A DNA stretch of 64,000 bases from Streptomyces coryli (lineage in GTDB: Bacteria; Actinomycetota; Actinomycetes; Streptomycetales; Streptomycetaceae), in assembly GCF_011044975.1 (NCBI RefSeq), contig NZ_JAAKZV010000001.1, positions 98,897 through 162,896 on the forward strand, written 5' to 3'. The notes under the pieces are model-generated. The model saw only the letters and a program-made list of their open reading frames with translations, ran no database searches and had not been told where the DNA came from. Positions 52,229-60,320 of the stretch are shown here, in pieces (position 1 is the stretch's first letter; each line of letters starts with the position of its first letter). The translations under genes were made by a program, and so were the position numbers.

Positions 52229-53702
52229 GGCTCGCTCCTCGGGTCACGTCGGTGAAGTCGGTGCCGGGCGGGTCCTGCTGGTCGTCGAAGCCGCCGGGCA
52301 CGACGGTGCGGCCGAGCCGCTGCCGCACCTTGTAGCGGGCGATGCCGAACCAGAACCGCGGGTCGGTGGCCATCTGCCGCAGCGACTTGTCGAGGTTGAA
52401 GACCTCCGCGAAGGTCCGCTCGACATACGCGTCCTCGCGGCTGGTGGCGGTGATGGCGTTGAAGACCGGCCAGCTGAAGCGCGCGGCGAGCCGGCGGCGC
52501 CAGGGCGCGATGATCTCGGTCCCGGTGGCGAAGTCGTAGGCCTGGTCGCGGGCCATCGCGAGCATCCAGGGCACGTCGAGGGACTTCTTCTGCCGGGCCA
52601 GGAACTCGCGGAAGAAGGCGTGATCGAGGGCGTCCCGGGCCTGCAGCAGCTCGGCCAGGATGAGCGCCGAGCGGGCCGCCGAGCTCATGCCCTGGGCGTA
52701 GAACGGATTGAAGGCGCAGATCGAGTCGCCGACGCTGACCAGACCGAGCGGAGGCCGGTCGAGGAGGTCGTAGCGGCGCCACTTATTGCCGGTCGAGCGG
52801 GTGAGGTGCACCTCGGAGGTCGGCGTGCAGACGCGCGTCGCCTGCCCGAAGGCCGCGGCCCGTACGCGATCCGCCGCCGCCTCGAAGGAGTCGGCCTGGC
52901 GCGGCATCTGGATGCCCCACGACCCCATGCACACGATGGCGCGGTCGCCCTCGATCGGGAAGAAGTTGCTGAGGAAGTCGTGCTCGTCCGGATGTGCGCC
53001 GGTGTCCTGGGTCGGGGTGACGACCAGGTGCTGCCACCACCACGAGTCCGGGCGCTTGTCCGCGGGCGGCAGGTCGTACCACCGGGAGGTGTAGGTGACC
53101 TTGGCGTCGAGGGTCTTCTCGGGCGGCGCCGGCCAGCCCGCCGCGCCCAGCCAGTCGGCGACGGAAGAGCCGCGGCCCAGCGCGTCGACGACCAGGTCGG
53201 CGGGCAGGTGGCCGTCCACGTCGCCCGCGCGGAATTCGACGCCCTCGACGCGCCCGGCCGCGCTGCCGCCTCCGGTGGTACGGAGCCCAGTGACGGTCAC
53301 GCCCTCGCGGATCTCGATGGCCGGGAGCTCGCGGACCTTCTCCCGCAGCACCCGCTCGATGAGCACCCGGGAGCTGTAAATCATGGTCATCGAGCCGGAC
53401 TTGCGCGGCGCCCAGCCGTCATTCTCGCAGTACGCCGCGTCCAGCGACGGCATCAGGAGCATCCCGCCCGCGGCGATCAACGCCTCCTCGAACCCGGGGA
53501 AGATCTCGCCGATCGCGCGCCGCCCGGAGTTGAGCAGGAAGTGCGGGTGCTTGCTCTGCGGCACCCCCCGCCGGTGCTCCGCGTCCGGCGGGAGCCGGTC
53601 CCGCTCCAGGACGATCACCTCGTCGAAGTGCCGGGCAAGCACCCCCGCCGCACACAGCCCCGCCACGCTGCCGCCGAGCACCACGGCCGTCGTTCCCCGC
53701 AT
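52188..53702 (-). CDS. FAD-dependent oxidoreductase/monooxygenase
   Basis: A 504-residue flavoprotein. FAD Rossmann motif VVLGGSVAGLCAAGVLA with ERDRLPPD at the end of strand 2, a DALGRGSSVADWL motif, and the second FAD motif LVSVGDSICAFNPFYAQGMSSAARSA (GD box). HRRGVPQSKHPHFLL near residue 60 is typical of a family of tryptophan-halogenase/geranylgeranyl reductase-like proteins. ATG 53702 follows GGAGGG; further upstream ATGs lie inside the operator. First gene of a coupled operon with a membrane protein and a TetR. Confidence 0.88.
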   Translation of the reverse strand: MRGTTAVVLGGSVAGLCAAGVLARHFDEVIVLERDRLPPDAEHRRGVPQSKHPHFLLNSGRRAIGEIFPGFEEALIAAGGMLLMPSLDAAYCENDGWAPRKSGSMTMIYSSRVLIERVLREKVRELPAIEIREGVTVTGLRTTGGGSAAGRVEGVEFRAGDVDGHLPADLVVDALGRGSSVADWLGAAGWPAPPEKTLDAKVTYTSRWYDLPPADKRPDSWWWQHLVVTPTQDTGAHPDEHDFLSNFFPIEGDRAIVCMGSWGIQMPRQADSFEAAADRVRAAAFGQATRVCTPTSEVHLTRSTGNKWRRYDLLDRPPLGLVSVGDSICAFNPFYAQGMSSAARSALILAELLQARDALDHAFFREFLARQKKSLDVPWMLAMARDQAYDFATGTEIIAPWRRRLAARFSWPVFNAITATSREDAYVERTFAEVFNLDKSLRQMATDPRFWFGIARYKVRQRLGRTVVPGGFDDQQDPPGTDFTDVTRGASHGQPVRSGSRAAR

Positions 53703-53713
53703 CCGCCCTCCAT

Positions 53714-53740
53714 TCATACACATCACGAGTGAATGTATGA
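53714..53740. promoter_or_regulatory. Probable TetR operator of the flavoprotein operon
   Basis: TCATACA (53714-53720), 13-base spacer, TGTATGA (53734-53740), directly upstream of the flavoprotein start and overlapping its potential leader. Inside each half TCAC also repeats, displaced by one base. The TetR gene is the third gene of the operon downstream, so autoregulation is the simplest reading. Confidence 0.6.
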
Positions 53741-53797
53741 TCGATGGCAGGGGAAGCTAACAGCCGTGGCTCCAACAAGCCAGACTTTCCTCGGACT

Positions 53798-55228
53798 TCA
53801 GCCGCGGTACTCCTCCAGCAGCCGCAGCCAGATCTCGCTGATGGTCGGATACGCGGGCACCGCGTGCCACAGCCGCTCGACCGGGACCTCGCCCGCGATC
53901 GCGATCGCGGCCGACTGGATCAGCTCGCCGACCGCGGGGCCGACGAAGGTGACGCCGCGCAGGATCTCCCGGTCCAGGTCGACGATCATGCGGGCCCGGC
54001 CCGCGTAGCCGTCGGCGTACAGGCCGGAGCCCGCGACGTTCGCGAGGTCGTAGTCGACGGCCCGCACCCGGTGGCCGGCTTCCTCGGCCTCGGCGAGGGT
54101 GAGGCCCGCGCTCGCCGCCTCCGGGTCGGTGAAGACGACCTGGGTGACGGCGGCGTGGTCGGCGGTCGCGGCGTGCGCGCCCCAGCGGTCGGTCTCCAGC
54201 AGCGGGACGCCCGCGGCCCGCGCCGTGATCGCGGCGCCCGCGATCCGGGCCTGGTACTTGCCCTGGTGGGTCAGCAGCGCCCGGTGGTTGGCGTCGCCGA
54301 CCGCGTACAGCCAGTCGCTGCCCTCGACGCGCAGGCTCTCGTCGACGGTGAGCCAGGAGCCCGGCTCGAGCCCCACGGTCTCCAGGCCGATGTCCGCGGT
54401 GCGCGGGGCGCGGCCGGTCGCGAAGAGGATCTCGTCGGCCTCGAGCGTCGAGCCGTCGTCGAGGGTGACGGTGACCGCGCCGCCGCCGGCATCGCGGGCC
54501 ACCGCCGACACCGAGACGCCGGTACGCACGTCCACGCCCGCCTCGGTCAGCGCCCCCGCGACCAGCTCGCCGGCGAACGGCTCCATCCGGGGCAGCAGCC
54601 CGGAACCGCGCACCAGCATGGTCACCCGGGAGCCGAGCGCCTGCCAGGCCGTGGCCATCTCGGTGGCCACCACCCCGCCGCCGACCACCACGAGGCGGCC
54701 GGGGGCGTGGCCGGCGCTGGTGGCTTCGCGGCTGGTCCACGGCTTCACGTCCGCGATGCCCGGCAGGTCAGGCAGCGCGGCGGCGGTGCCGGTGCAGACG
54801 GCGACGGCGTGCCGCGCGGTCAGCGTCGTCACGGCGCCGTCGGGCGCGGTGACCGTGACCGTACGGGGCCCGGCCAGCCGGCCGTGGCCGCGGTGCAGCT
54901 CCACACCGATGGACTCGACCCATTTCGCCTGGCCGTCGTCCTTCCAGTGGCTGGTGTAGCCGTCGCGGTGCGCGAGCACGGCGGCCGCGTCCAGCGGCCC
55001 CTGCACCGACTGGCGTAGCCCCGGCACCCGCCGGGCGTCGGCGCGGGCGATCACCGGACGCAGCAGCGCCTTGCTGGGCATGCACGCCCAATAGGAGCAC
55101 TCGCCGCCGACCAGCTCGCTCTCCACGATGGCCGCGCTCAGCCCGCCGGCCCGGGCCCGCTCGGCCACGTTCTCGCCCACCGGACCGGCGCCGAGCACCA
55201 CTACGTCATAAGTCATTGCTTCAGTCAT
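53798..55228 (-). CDS. Dihydrolipoamide dehydrogenase-like flavoprotein (LpdB type)
   Basis: A 476-residue pyridine nucleotide-disulfide oxidoreductase. FAD motif [17 protein letters not shown], redox disulfide [13 protein letters not shown] (CX4C), NAD(P) motif [17 protein letters not shown], and second FAD motif [21 protein letters not shown]. At the C-terminal dimer interface the active-site His of HPTxxE is Tyr ([17 protein letters not shown]), as I recall for mycobacterial Rv0794c-like proteins, so it is probably not a true lipoamide dehydrogenase. I use ATG 55228; GTG 55246 and ATG 55216 are alternatives. Divergent from thioredoxin, which may be functionally linked. Confidence 0.87.
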   Translation of the reverse strand: MTEAMTYDVVVLGAGPVGENVAERARAGGLSAAIVESELVGGECSYWACMPSKALLRPVIARADARRVPGLRQSVQGPLDAAAVLAHRDGYTSHWKDDGQAKWVESIGVELHRGHGRLAGPRTVTVTAPDGAVTTLTARHAVAVCTGTAAALPDLPGIADVKPWTSREATSAGHAPGRLVVVGGGVVATEMATAWQALGSRVTMLVRGSGLLPRMEPFAGELVAGALTEAGVDVRTGVSVSAVARDAGGGAVTVTLDDGSTLEADEILFATGRAPRTADIGLETVGLEPGSWLTVDESLRVEGSDWLYAVGDANHRALLTHQGKYQARIAGAAITARAAGVPLLETDRWGAHAATADHAAVTQVVFTDPEAASAGLTLAEAEEAGHRVRAVDYDLANVAGSGLYADGYAGRARMIVDLDREILRGVTFVGPAVGELIQSAAIAIAGEVPVERLWHAVPAYPTISEIWLRLLEEYRG

Positions 55229-55282
55229 AACGCCTAGTGTTGTCACAAGACGCGCCCGCCAGCAGCAGGAGGAGAGAAGGCC

Positions 55283-55654
55283 ATGAGCGGCACCACCGTG
55301 GAGCTGACCAAGGAGAACTTCGACCAGACGGTCAGCGAGAACGAATTCGTGCTGATCGACTTCTGGGCCTCCTGGTGCGGGCCGTGCCGCCAGTTCGCCC
55401 CGGTCTACGAGAAGGCCGCCGCGGCCAACCCGGATCTGGTCTTCGGCAAGGTCGACACCGAGGCCCAGCCCGAGCTGGCCGCCGCCTTCAGCATCCAGTC
55501 GATCCCGACGCTCATGATCATCCGCGACCAGGTGGCCGTGTTCGGTCAGCCCGGCGCGCTGCCGTCGGAGGCCCTGGACGACGTGATCGGCCAGGCGCGC
55601 GCGCTGGACATGGCCGAGGTCCGCAAGTCGATCGCCGAGCGCGGTACGGACTGA
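55283..55654 (+). CDS. trxA: Thioredoxin
   Basis: A 123-residue cytosolic thioredoxin with the WCGPC active site (Cys32, Cys35), the cis-Pro in SIPTLMII, and FGKVDTEAQPELAAAFSIQS. Excellent ribosome site AGGAGGAG. It could serve as electron carrier with the divergent flavoprotein. The last 109 bp overlap the convergent acetyltransferase. The standard genomic trxA/trxB locus is elsewhere, so this is probably a paralogue. Confidence 0.94.
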   Translation: MSGTTVELTKENFDQTVSENEFVLIDFWASWCGPCRQFAPVYEKAAAANPDLVFGKVDTEAQPELAAAFSIQSIPTLMIIRDQVAVFGQPGALPSEALDDVIGQARALDMAEVRKSIAERGTD

Positions 55655-56181
55655 TCGAGCCGGTACACGTGGTGCGTGGGGTCGTCGACCGGGTTGTCCG
55701 GCGTCAGCGGCCCCGTGGCCACGCGGCGGAAGCCGGACTTCTCCAGGGCCCGCCAGGAGGCCGTGTTGGCCGCGACCACCGGGACCACGATGGCCGGAAC
55801 GGCGGGGTGATCGGTCCAGAGGTGATCGACGGCTGAGCGGATCATGGCCGTGCCGGTGCCCTTGCCGGTCCGTTTCTGATCGCCGATCAGATAGTCGAGC
55901 GTCATCGCGCCGGACGGCACCGGGGTCAGCGACGCCAACTCGGCCTCGTAATCCGGATAGTCGCGCAGATACGAGCGCTGGACCAGGCCCAGCGGGCGGT
56001 CGTCCAGCAGGGCCAGCAGGTCCTCCGAGGGCTCCTCGCCGCGCGCCGCCGGGCCGAAGTCGCGGGCCACCGCCTCCGGAGCGGTCTCATGGTTCCACCA
56101 GCGCTGCACGTGCGGCTGCCGCAGCCAGTCGCGCAGCAGCGGGAAGTCGGCCTCCGTCAGCCGGCGCCACGTGAAGTCCAC
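55546..56181 (-). CDS. GNAT acetyltransferase, AAC(6')-Ib-like
   Basis: A 211-residue protein of the acetyltransf_8 type. LLRDWLRQPHVQRWWN resembles the substrate-binding start of AAC(6')-Ib-like and RimJ-like enzymes. IGDQKRTGKGTGTAMIRSAVDHLW is the acetyl-CoA binding motif A, and ANTASWRALEKSGFRRVATG is motif B. A GTG at 56181 (VDFTWRRLTEADF) is chosen. The tail after VYRLDQ (about 35 residues) lies antisense to thioredoxin and looks unconserved. Aminoglycoside acetylation is possible but siderophore-type or other acceptors are equally likely. Confidence 0.85.
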   Translation of the reverse strand: MDFTWRRLTEADFPLLRDWLRQPHVQRWWNHETAPEAVARDFGPAARGEEPSEDLLALLDDRPLGLVQRSYLRDYPDYEAELASLTPVPSGAMTLDYLIGDQKRTGKGTGTAMIRSAVDHLWTDHPAVPAIVVPVVAANTASWRALEKSGFRRVATGPLTPDNPVDDPTHHVYRLDQSVPRSAIDLRTSAMSSARAWPITSSRASDGSAPG

Positions 56182-56314
56182 AACGCCACGGTACGTGAGC
56201 CGGGACACGGACGAGCGGCCCGGCGGGGACCGGCGCCGTCCGGGCGGGCCCGTACGGCACACTTGGCAGCCGCAGCCAACAGCGAGTCAGTCACGACGCA
56301 CCAGAGGACGGGTC

Positions 56315-56872
56315 ATGCCGACGTCTACGGAACAGATCATGCTCGAGCTCGTCGACAAGGACGGGCGGACGATCGGCACAGCGGAGAAGCTCGCCGCGCA
56401 CCAGGCCCCGGGGCAACTGCACCGCGCGTTCTCCGTCTTCCTCTTCGACGACGCCGGGCGGCTGCTGCTGCAGCAGCGGGCGCTGGGGAAGTACCACTCC
56501 CCCGGCGTGTGGTCGAACACCTGCTGCGGGCACCCCTACCCGGGCGAGTCTCCGTTCGCCGCGGCCGCCCGGCGGACGCACGAGGAGCTGGGTATCTCGC
56601 CGTTCCTGCTGCGCGAGGCCGGCACCGTCACGTACAACCACCCGGACCCGGACTCCGGTCTGGTCGAGCAGGAGTACAACCACCTCTTCGCGGGCTGGGT
56701 GCGCGGCACCCCGCAGCCCGACCCGGAGGAGGTCGCCGACACCGTCTTCGCCACGCCCGAGGAGCTGGCCAAGCGGCATGAGCAGGGGCCGTTCTCGGCG
56801 TGGTTCATGACGGTGCTGGATGCGGCGCGGCCGGCGATCCGGGAGCTCACCGGGGCTGCGGCAGGCTGGTAG
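56315..56872 (+). CDS. idi: Isopentenyl-diphosphate delta-isomerase, type I
   Basis: A 185-residue Nudix-fold isomerase interconverting isopentenyl and dimethylallyl diphosphate. The catalytic Cys is in NTCCGHP (Cys71) and the Glu in LVEQEYNHLF (Glu120). RRTHEELGI is the degenerate Nudix helix and HRAFSVFLFDDAGRLLLQQRA the N-terminal core. ATG 56315 with GAGGA upstream. With dxs in the hopanoid operon it supports isoprenoid supply. Its last 26 bp overlap the convergent ATPase gene. Confidence 0.95.
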   Translation: MPTSTEQIMLELVDKDGRTIGTAEKLAAHQAPGQLHRAFSVFLFDDAGRLLLQQRALGKYHSPGVWSNTCCGHPYPGESPFAAAARRTHEELGISPFLLREAGTVTYNHPDPDSGLVEQEYNHLFAGWVRGTPQPDPEEVADTVFATPEELAKRHEQGPFSAWFMTVLDAARPAIRELTGAAAGW

Positions 56873-57350
56873 GCACGGCGGCCGCGGGGGACAGCGGCAG
56901 CGAGGCCCAGATGATCTTGCCGCCGGTGTCGGTGTGCTGGACGTCGCACACCCCGCCCGCCTCCGCGGCGATCGACTTGACCAGCAGCAGCCCGCGCCCG
57001 CCGGTCTCGTCGTCGTCGGCCAGCAGCGCCTTCGGCCGGTACGGGTGCTGGTCCTCGACCGACACCCGGACCCAGTCCGCGCCGATCGCGACCTCGACGC
57101 CGATCCGGGGCGAGAGCAGGGCCGCGTGCCGTACGGCATTGGTGACCAGCTCGGACACGATCAGCAGCAGCCCGTGGATCAGCTCGTCGGCGACCGGGAC
57201 CCCCTGTTTGTGCAGGAGGTCCCGTACGGCATGCCGGGACTGCGGCACCGACGAGTCCAGGGCCGGTGCGGTGAATCTCCACACTCCTTCGTACGGTGCC
57301 GGGGCGAGCTGACCCGTCGGTTCGGGCGGGGAAGTCCCGCGGTCAGTCAT
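56847..57350 (-). CDS. HATPase-domain protein, anti-sigma/regulatory ATPase type
   Basis: A 167-residue single-domain HATPase_c_2 protein. N-box LLLIVSELVTNAVRHA, G1 box VSVEDQHPYRP and G2 box DDETGGRGLLLVKSIA. These RsbW-like ATPases are numerous in Streptomyces and bind anti-sigma antagonists or receptors. ATG 57350 follows GTAGG; two upstream GTGs are alternatives. An ACACTC-c-GAGTGT palindrome lies 28 bp upstream of the start. No STAS partner is adjacent. Confidence 0.87.
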   Translation of the reverse strand: MTDRGTSPPEPTGQLAPAPYEGVWRFTAPALDSSVPQSRHAVRDLLHKQGVPVADELIHGLLLIVSELVTNAVRHAALLSPRIGVEVAIGADWVRVSVEDQHPYRPKALLADDDETGGRGLLLVKSIAAEAGGVCDVQHTDTGGKIIWASLPLSPAAAVPTSLPQPR

Positions 57351-57754
57351 CACCGGCACCTACCTTTGCGACGTCTCACACTCCGAGTGTTGGTATACGG
57401 GGCAGTCCCGGACGCCAAGGCGTAGAAGTTGGCCAGGATTGGACATCTTCCGATCGGGTTCGCATATGCCAGGGAAACCTGAGACCGAATAAATGCGTTG
57501 CGGGTGCTGTCCGCGATGTCGTACCTTTTCTTTGGCCCTGCAGTCGTCGATAGGAGAGGCCGTTGCTCGCCTGAGGTCTTGAGACACCGTGCCCGCGATC
57601 ACGCGATCGCGTGTGGCACGTGCGACCTTCAGGCTTGAGCCGCCCCCTGTCCCTGCAGGGCACCGAACCATCCCCCCGGTCGCATGGCCTTTGTACGGAG
57701 TCTCGTACGCGCAGTAATCGATCATTTACGAAGCGCGCACGGGAGGCCCCCCGC
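57351..57754 (+). promoter_or_regulatory. Long leader of the ABC-F gene with short open frames and a palindrome
   Basis: 404 bp without a normal gene. On the plus strand an 8-codon frame MPGKPETE (57466-57492) is followed directly by a second short frame starting MRCGCCPRCR (57493-57582). Then comes a perfect palindrome CACGCGATCGCGTG (57600-57613) within a larger GTGCC...GGCAC stem. ABC-F resistance genes are often induced by ribosome-stalling attenuation in such leaders. Left of it, ACACTC-c-GAGTGT (57378-57390) lies in front of the divergent ATPase gene. Confidence 0.45.
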
Positions 57755-59389
57755 ATGTCTTTCCCCCAGTCACCCACCACCTCCGTCGTCATCACCGGGC
57801 TCGGCTTCGCCTGGGCCGACGGCACCCCCGTCTTCGACGGCTTCGACCTGGCCCTCGGTCCGGGCCGCACCGGCCTGATCGGCCTGAACGGCGCCGGCAA
57901 GTCGACGCTGCTGCGGATCATCGCGGGCGAGCTCGCCCCGGCCGCCGGCAGCGTCCACTTCGAGGGCGAGGTCGGCTATCTGCCGCAGACCCTCACCCTC
58001 GACACGGGCGCCCGGGTCGACGAGGCCCTCGGCATCGCCGCCACGAGACGAGCCCTGCACGCCATCGAGGCGGGCGAGGCCACCGAGGAGAACTTCACGA
58101 TCGTCGGCGACGACTGGGACGTCGAGGAGCGCGCCCGCGCCACCCTCGACGGCCTCGGTCTGGAACGGATCGGCCTCGACCGCACCATCGGCGAGGTCTC
58201 CGGCGGCGAGTCCGTCCTGCTGCGGCTGGCCGCGCTGCTGCTGCAGCGGCCTGACGTGCTCCTGCTGGACGAGCCCACCAACAACCTCGACCGGGAGGCC
58301 CGTAAGCACCTGTACGCCGCGGTGCAGTCCTGGCCGGGCGTCATGGTCGTGGTCAGCCACGACCGCGAGCTGCTCGACCTCGTCGACCGGATCGCGGACC
58401 TGCGCGACGGCGAAGTCCGGCACTACGGCGGCAACTTCACCGCGTACGAGGAGATCCTGGAGGCCGAGCAGGAGGCGGCCGAGCGGATGGTGCGGGCCGC
58501 CAAGGCCGATGTGAAGCGGCAGAAGCGCGATCTCGTCGAGGCGCACGACAAGATCGCCGGGCGGCTCGCGCGCGGCCAGCGGGCCCAGGACGCCGGCGGC
58601 ATCCCGAAGATCGTCGCGGGCGGCAAGAAGCGCGCCGCCCAAGTGTCCGCGGGCAAGCACCGGCTGCTGCACGAGGACCGGCTGCAGGGCGCGAAGGAGC
58701 GGCTCGACGAGGCCGAGCAGGCGGTACGGGACGCCAAGGAGATCCGCGTCGACCTCCCGTACACGGCCGTCCCGGCGGGCCGCACCGTGCTCAGCCTGCG
58801 CGAGCTCGAGCTGCAGCACGGCACCCGCGCCGAGGCGTTCGACGTGCGCGGTCCCGAGCGGATCGCGCTGACCGGGCGCAACGGCGCGGGCAAGTCCACG
58901 CTGCTGCGCACGATCACGGGCGAGCTGGCACCGGCGGCGGGGACGGCCGAGGCGCATGTGCCGCTGCGCTATCTCCCGCAGCGGCTCGATGTCCTGGACC
59001 CGGAGCTGACCATCGTCGAGAACGTGGCGCGGCTGGCCCCGGGCACACCGCAGCAGCAGATCCGCAACCGGCTCGCCCGCTTCCTCTTCCGGGGACAGCG
59101 CGCGAACCAGCTCGCCGGCACCCTCTCCGGCGGCGAGCGCTTCCGCGCCTCGCTGGCCGCGCTGATGCTGGCGGAGCCGGCGCCGCAGCTGCTGATGCTC
59201 GACGAGCCGACGAACAACCTCGACATGGCGAGCGTGAAGCAGCTGGTGGCTGCGCTGGCCGCGTTCCAAGGGGCGCTGATCGTGGCGAGCCACGACCTGC
59301 GGTTCCTGGAGGAGATCGGGATCACCCGCTGGGTCGAGCTGGACGGCGAGCTGCGGGAGGGGGCGGAGCCGGAGCCGGAATCCGCGTGA
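57755..59389 (+). CDS. ABC-F family ATPase (possible ribosome-protection type)
   Basis: A 544-residue soluble protein with two ATPase domains and no membrane part. First domain: Walker A GLNGAGKST, signature VSGGES, Walker B VLLLDEPTNNLD. Second: GRNGAGKST, LSGGERF, LLMLDEPTNNLD. Between them (about 225-330) is a long charged coiled-coil linker (RAAKADVKRQKRDLVEAHDKI...), the ABC-F interdomain arm that enters the ribosomal E site. Members either tune translation or displace antibiotics. The 404-bp leader favours an inducible resistance role, but the antibiotic class cannot be read off. ATG 57755 follows GGGAGG. Confidence 0.92.
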   Translation: MSFPQSPTTSVVITGLGFAWADGTPVFDGFDLALGPGRTGLIGLNGAGKSTLLRIIAGELAPAAGSVHFEGEVGYLPQTLTLDTGARVDEALGIAATRRALHAIEAGEATEENFTIVGDDWDVEERARATLDGLGLERIGLDRTIGEVSGGESVLLRLAALLLQRPDVLLLDEPTNNLDREARKHLYAAVQSWPGVMVVVSHDRELLDLVDRIADLRDGEVRHYGGNFTAYEEILEAEQEAAERMVRAAKADVKRQKRDLVEAHDKIAGRLARGQRAQDAGGIPKIVAGGKKRAAQVSAGKHRLLHEDRLQGAKERLDEAEQAVRDAKEIRVDLPYTAVPAGRTVLSLRELELQHGTRAEAFDVRGPERIALTGRNGAGKSTLLRTITGELAPAAGTAEAHVPLRYLPQRLDVLDPELTIVENVARLAPGTPQQQIRNRLARFLFRGQRANQLAGTLSGGERFRASLAALMLAEPAPQLLMLDEPTNNLDMASVKQLVAALAAFQGALIVASHDLRFLEEIGITRWVELDGELREGAEPEPESA

Positions 59390-59451
59390 CCTGCGGGGGC
59401 CGCGCCGGGCGTGCGGCGGGCGTGCGGCGGGCGACACATTACGCTCGCCGC

Positions 59452-60207
59452 ATGCCCACCGGACACCTGCGCGCCACCACAGACGGCGCCGTCGCCACCC
59501 TCGTCATCGACCACCCCGCCAAGCGCAACGCGATGACGGCGGACATGTGGCGCGAACTGCCCGTACTGCTCGACCGGCTGGCCGCCGACCGGGCGGTACG
59601 GGCCGTCGTGCTCACCGGCGCCGGGGAGACCTTCTGCGCCGGCGCCGACATCTCCTCGCTGCGCGAGCAGGGCGGCAGCACGCAGGGCCTCGCGGTCGCG
59701 GCCGAGGAGGCCCTAGCCACCTTCCCGAAGCCGACGCTCGCCGCCGTCCGTGGCCACTGCGTCGGCGGCGGCTGCCAGCTCGCCGCGGCCTGCGACCTGC
59801 GCTTCGCCGCCGACGGCGCCAGCTTCGGCATCACGCCTGCGAAGCTCGGCATCGTCTACGGGCCCGATTCGACGCAGCGCCTGGTCCGGCTGGTCGGCCC
59901 GGCGACGGCGAAGTACCTGCTGTTCTCCGGCGAGTTGATCGACTCGGCGCGGGCGCTGCGCACCGGTCTGGTCGACGAGGTGCTGCCGTCGGGGGCGGAA
60001 CTGGACAAGCGGGTGGCGGAGTTCACCGCCGTACTGGCCACGCGGTCGCAGCTGACGCAGGCGGCGGCGAAGGAGTACGCGGCGGGCCCTGCGGCTGCGG
60101 ACCGTATCGCGCACTGGGAGGCCGAGGCGCGGGGCAGCGGCGAGACGGTGGAGGGCGTGGCGGCCTTTCTGGAGCGGCGGGAGCCTCGCTTCACCTGGTC
60201 GGTGTGA
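59452..60207 (+). CDS. Enoyl-CoA hydratase/isomerase family protein
   Basis: A 251-residue crotonase. Oxyanion loops AGADISSLRE and VRGHCVGGGCQLAAACDLRFA, and PAKLGIVYGPDSTQRLVRLVG, which in hydratases holds the second catalytic Glu; here the position after GI is V-Y-G-P, so the second acid seems missing and another crotonase activity is possible. It starts 62 bp after the ABC-F stop. There is no ribosome site; TACGCT lies 6 bp before the ATG (leaderless pattern). Confidence 0.88.
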   Translation: MPTGHLRATTDGAVATLVIDHPAKRNAMTADMWRELPVLLDRLAADRAVRAVVLTGAGETFCAGADISSLREQGGSTQGLAVAAEEALATFPKPTLAAVRGHCVGGGCQLAAACDLRFAADGASFGITPAKLGIVYGPDSTQRLVRLVGPATAKYLLFSGELIDSARALRTGLVDEVLPSGAELDKRVAEFTAVLATRSQLTQAAAKEYAAGPAAADRIAHWEAEARGSGETVEGVAAFLERREPRFTWSV

Positions 60208-60320
60208 CCGCTTCCCCGCATTGTCACTCCCGCGTCACAGGGCGCGGCCGTCACTGCCGAATCCCGGCTTCCGGTGAGATCGTTCCCTCGAACGTGCAGG
60301 CAAGCGGGGGGAGTTGACGG

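Noticed and set aside
55241-55265. TGTCACA upstream of thioredoxin as an ECF41 promoter
   Set aside because: No CGTC at 16-17 bp downstream and thioredoxin is not a usual ECF41 target; no sigma-R-type (GGAAT/GTT) motif found either.
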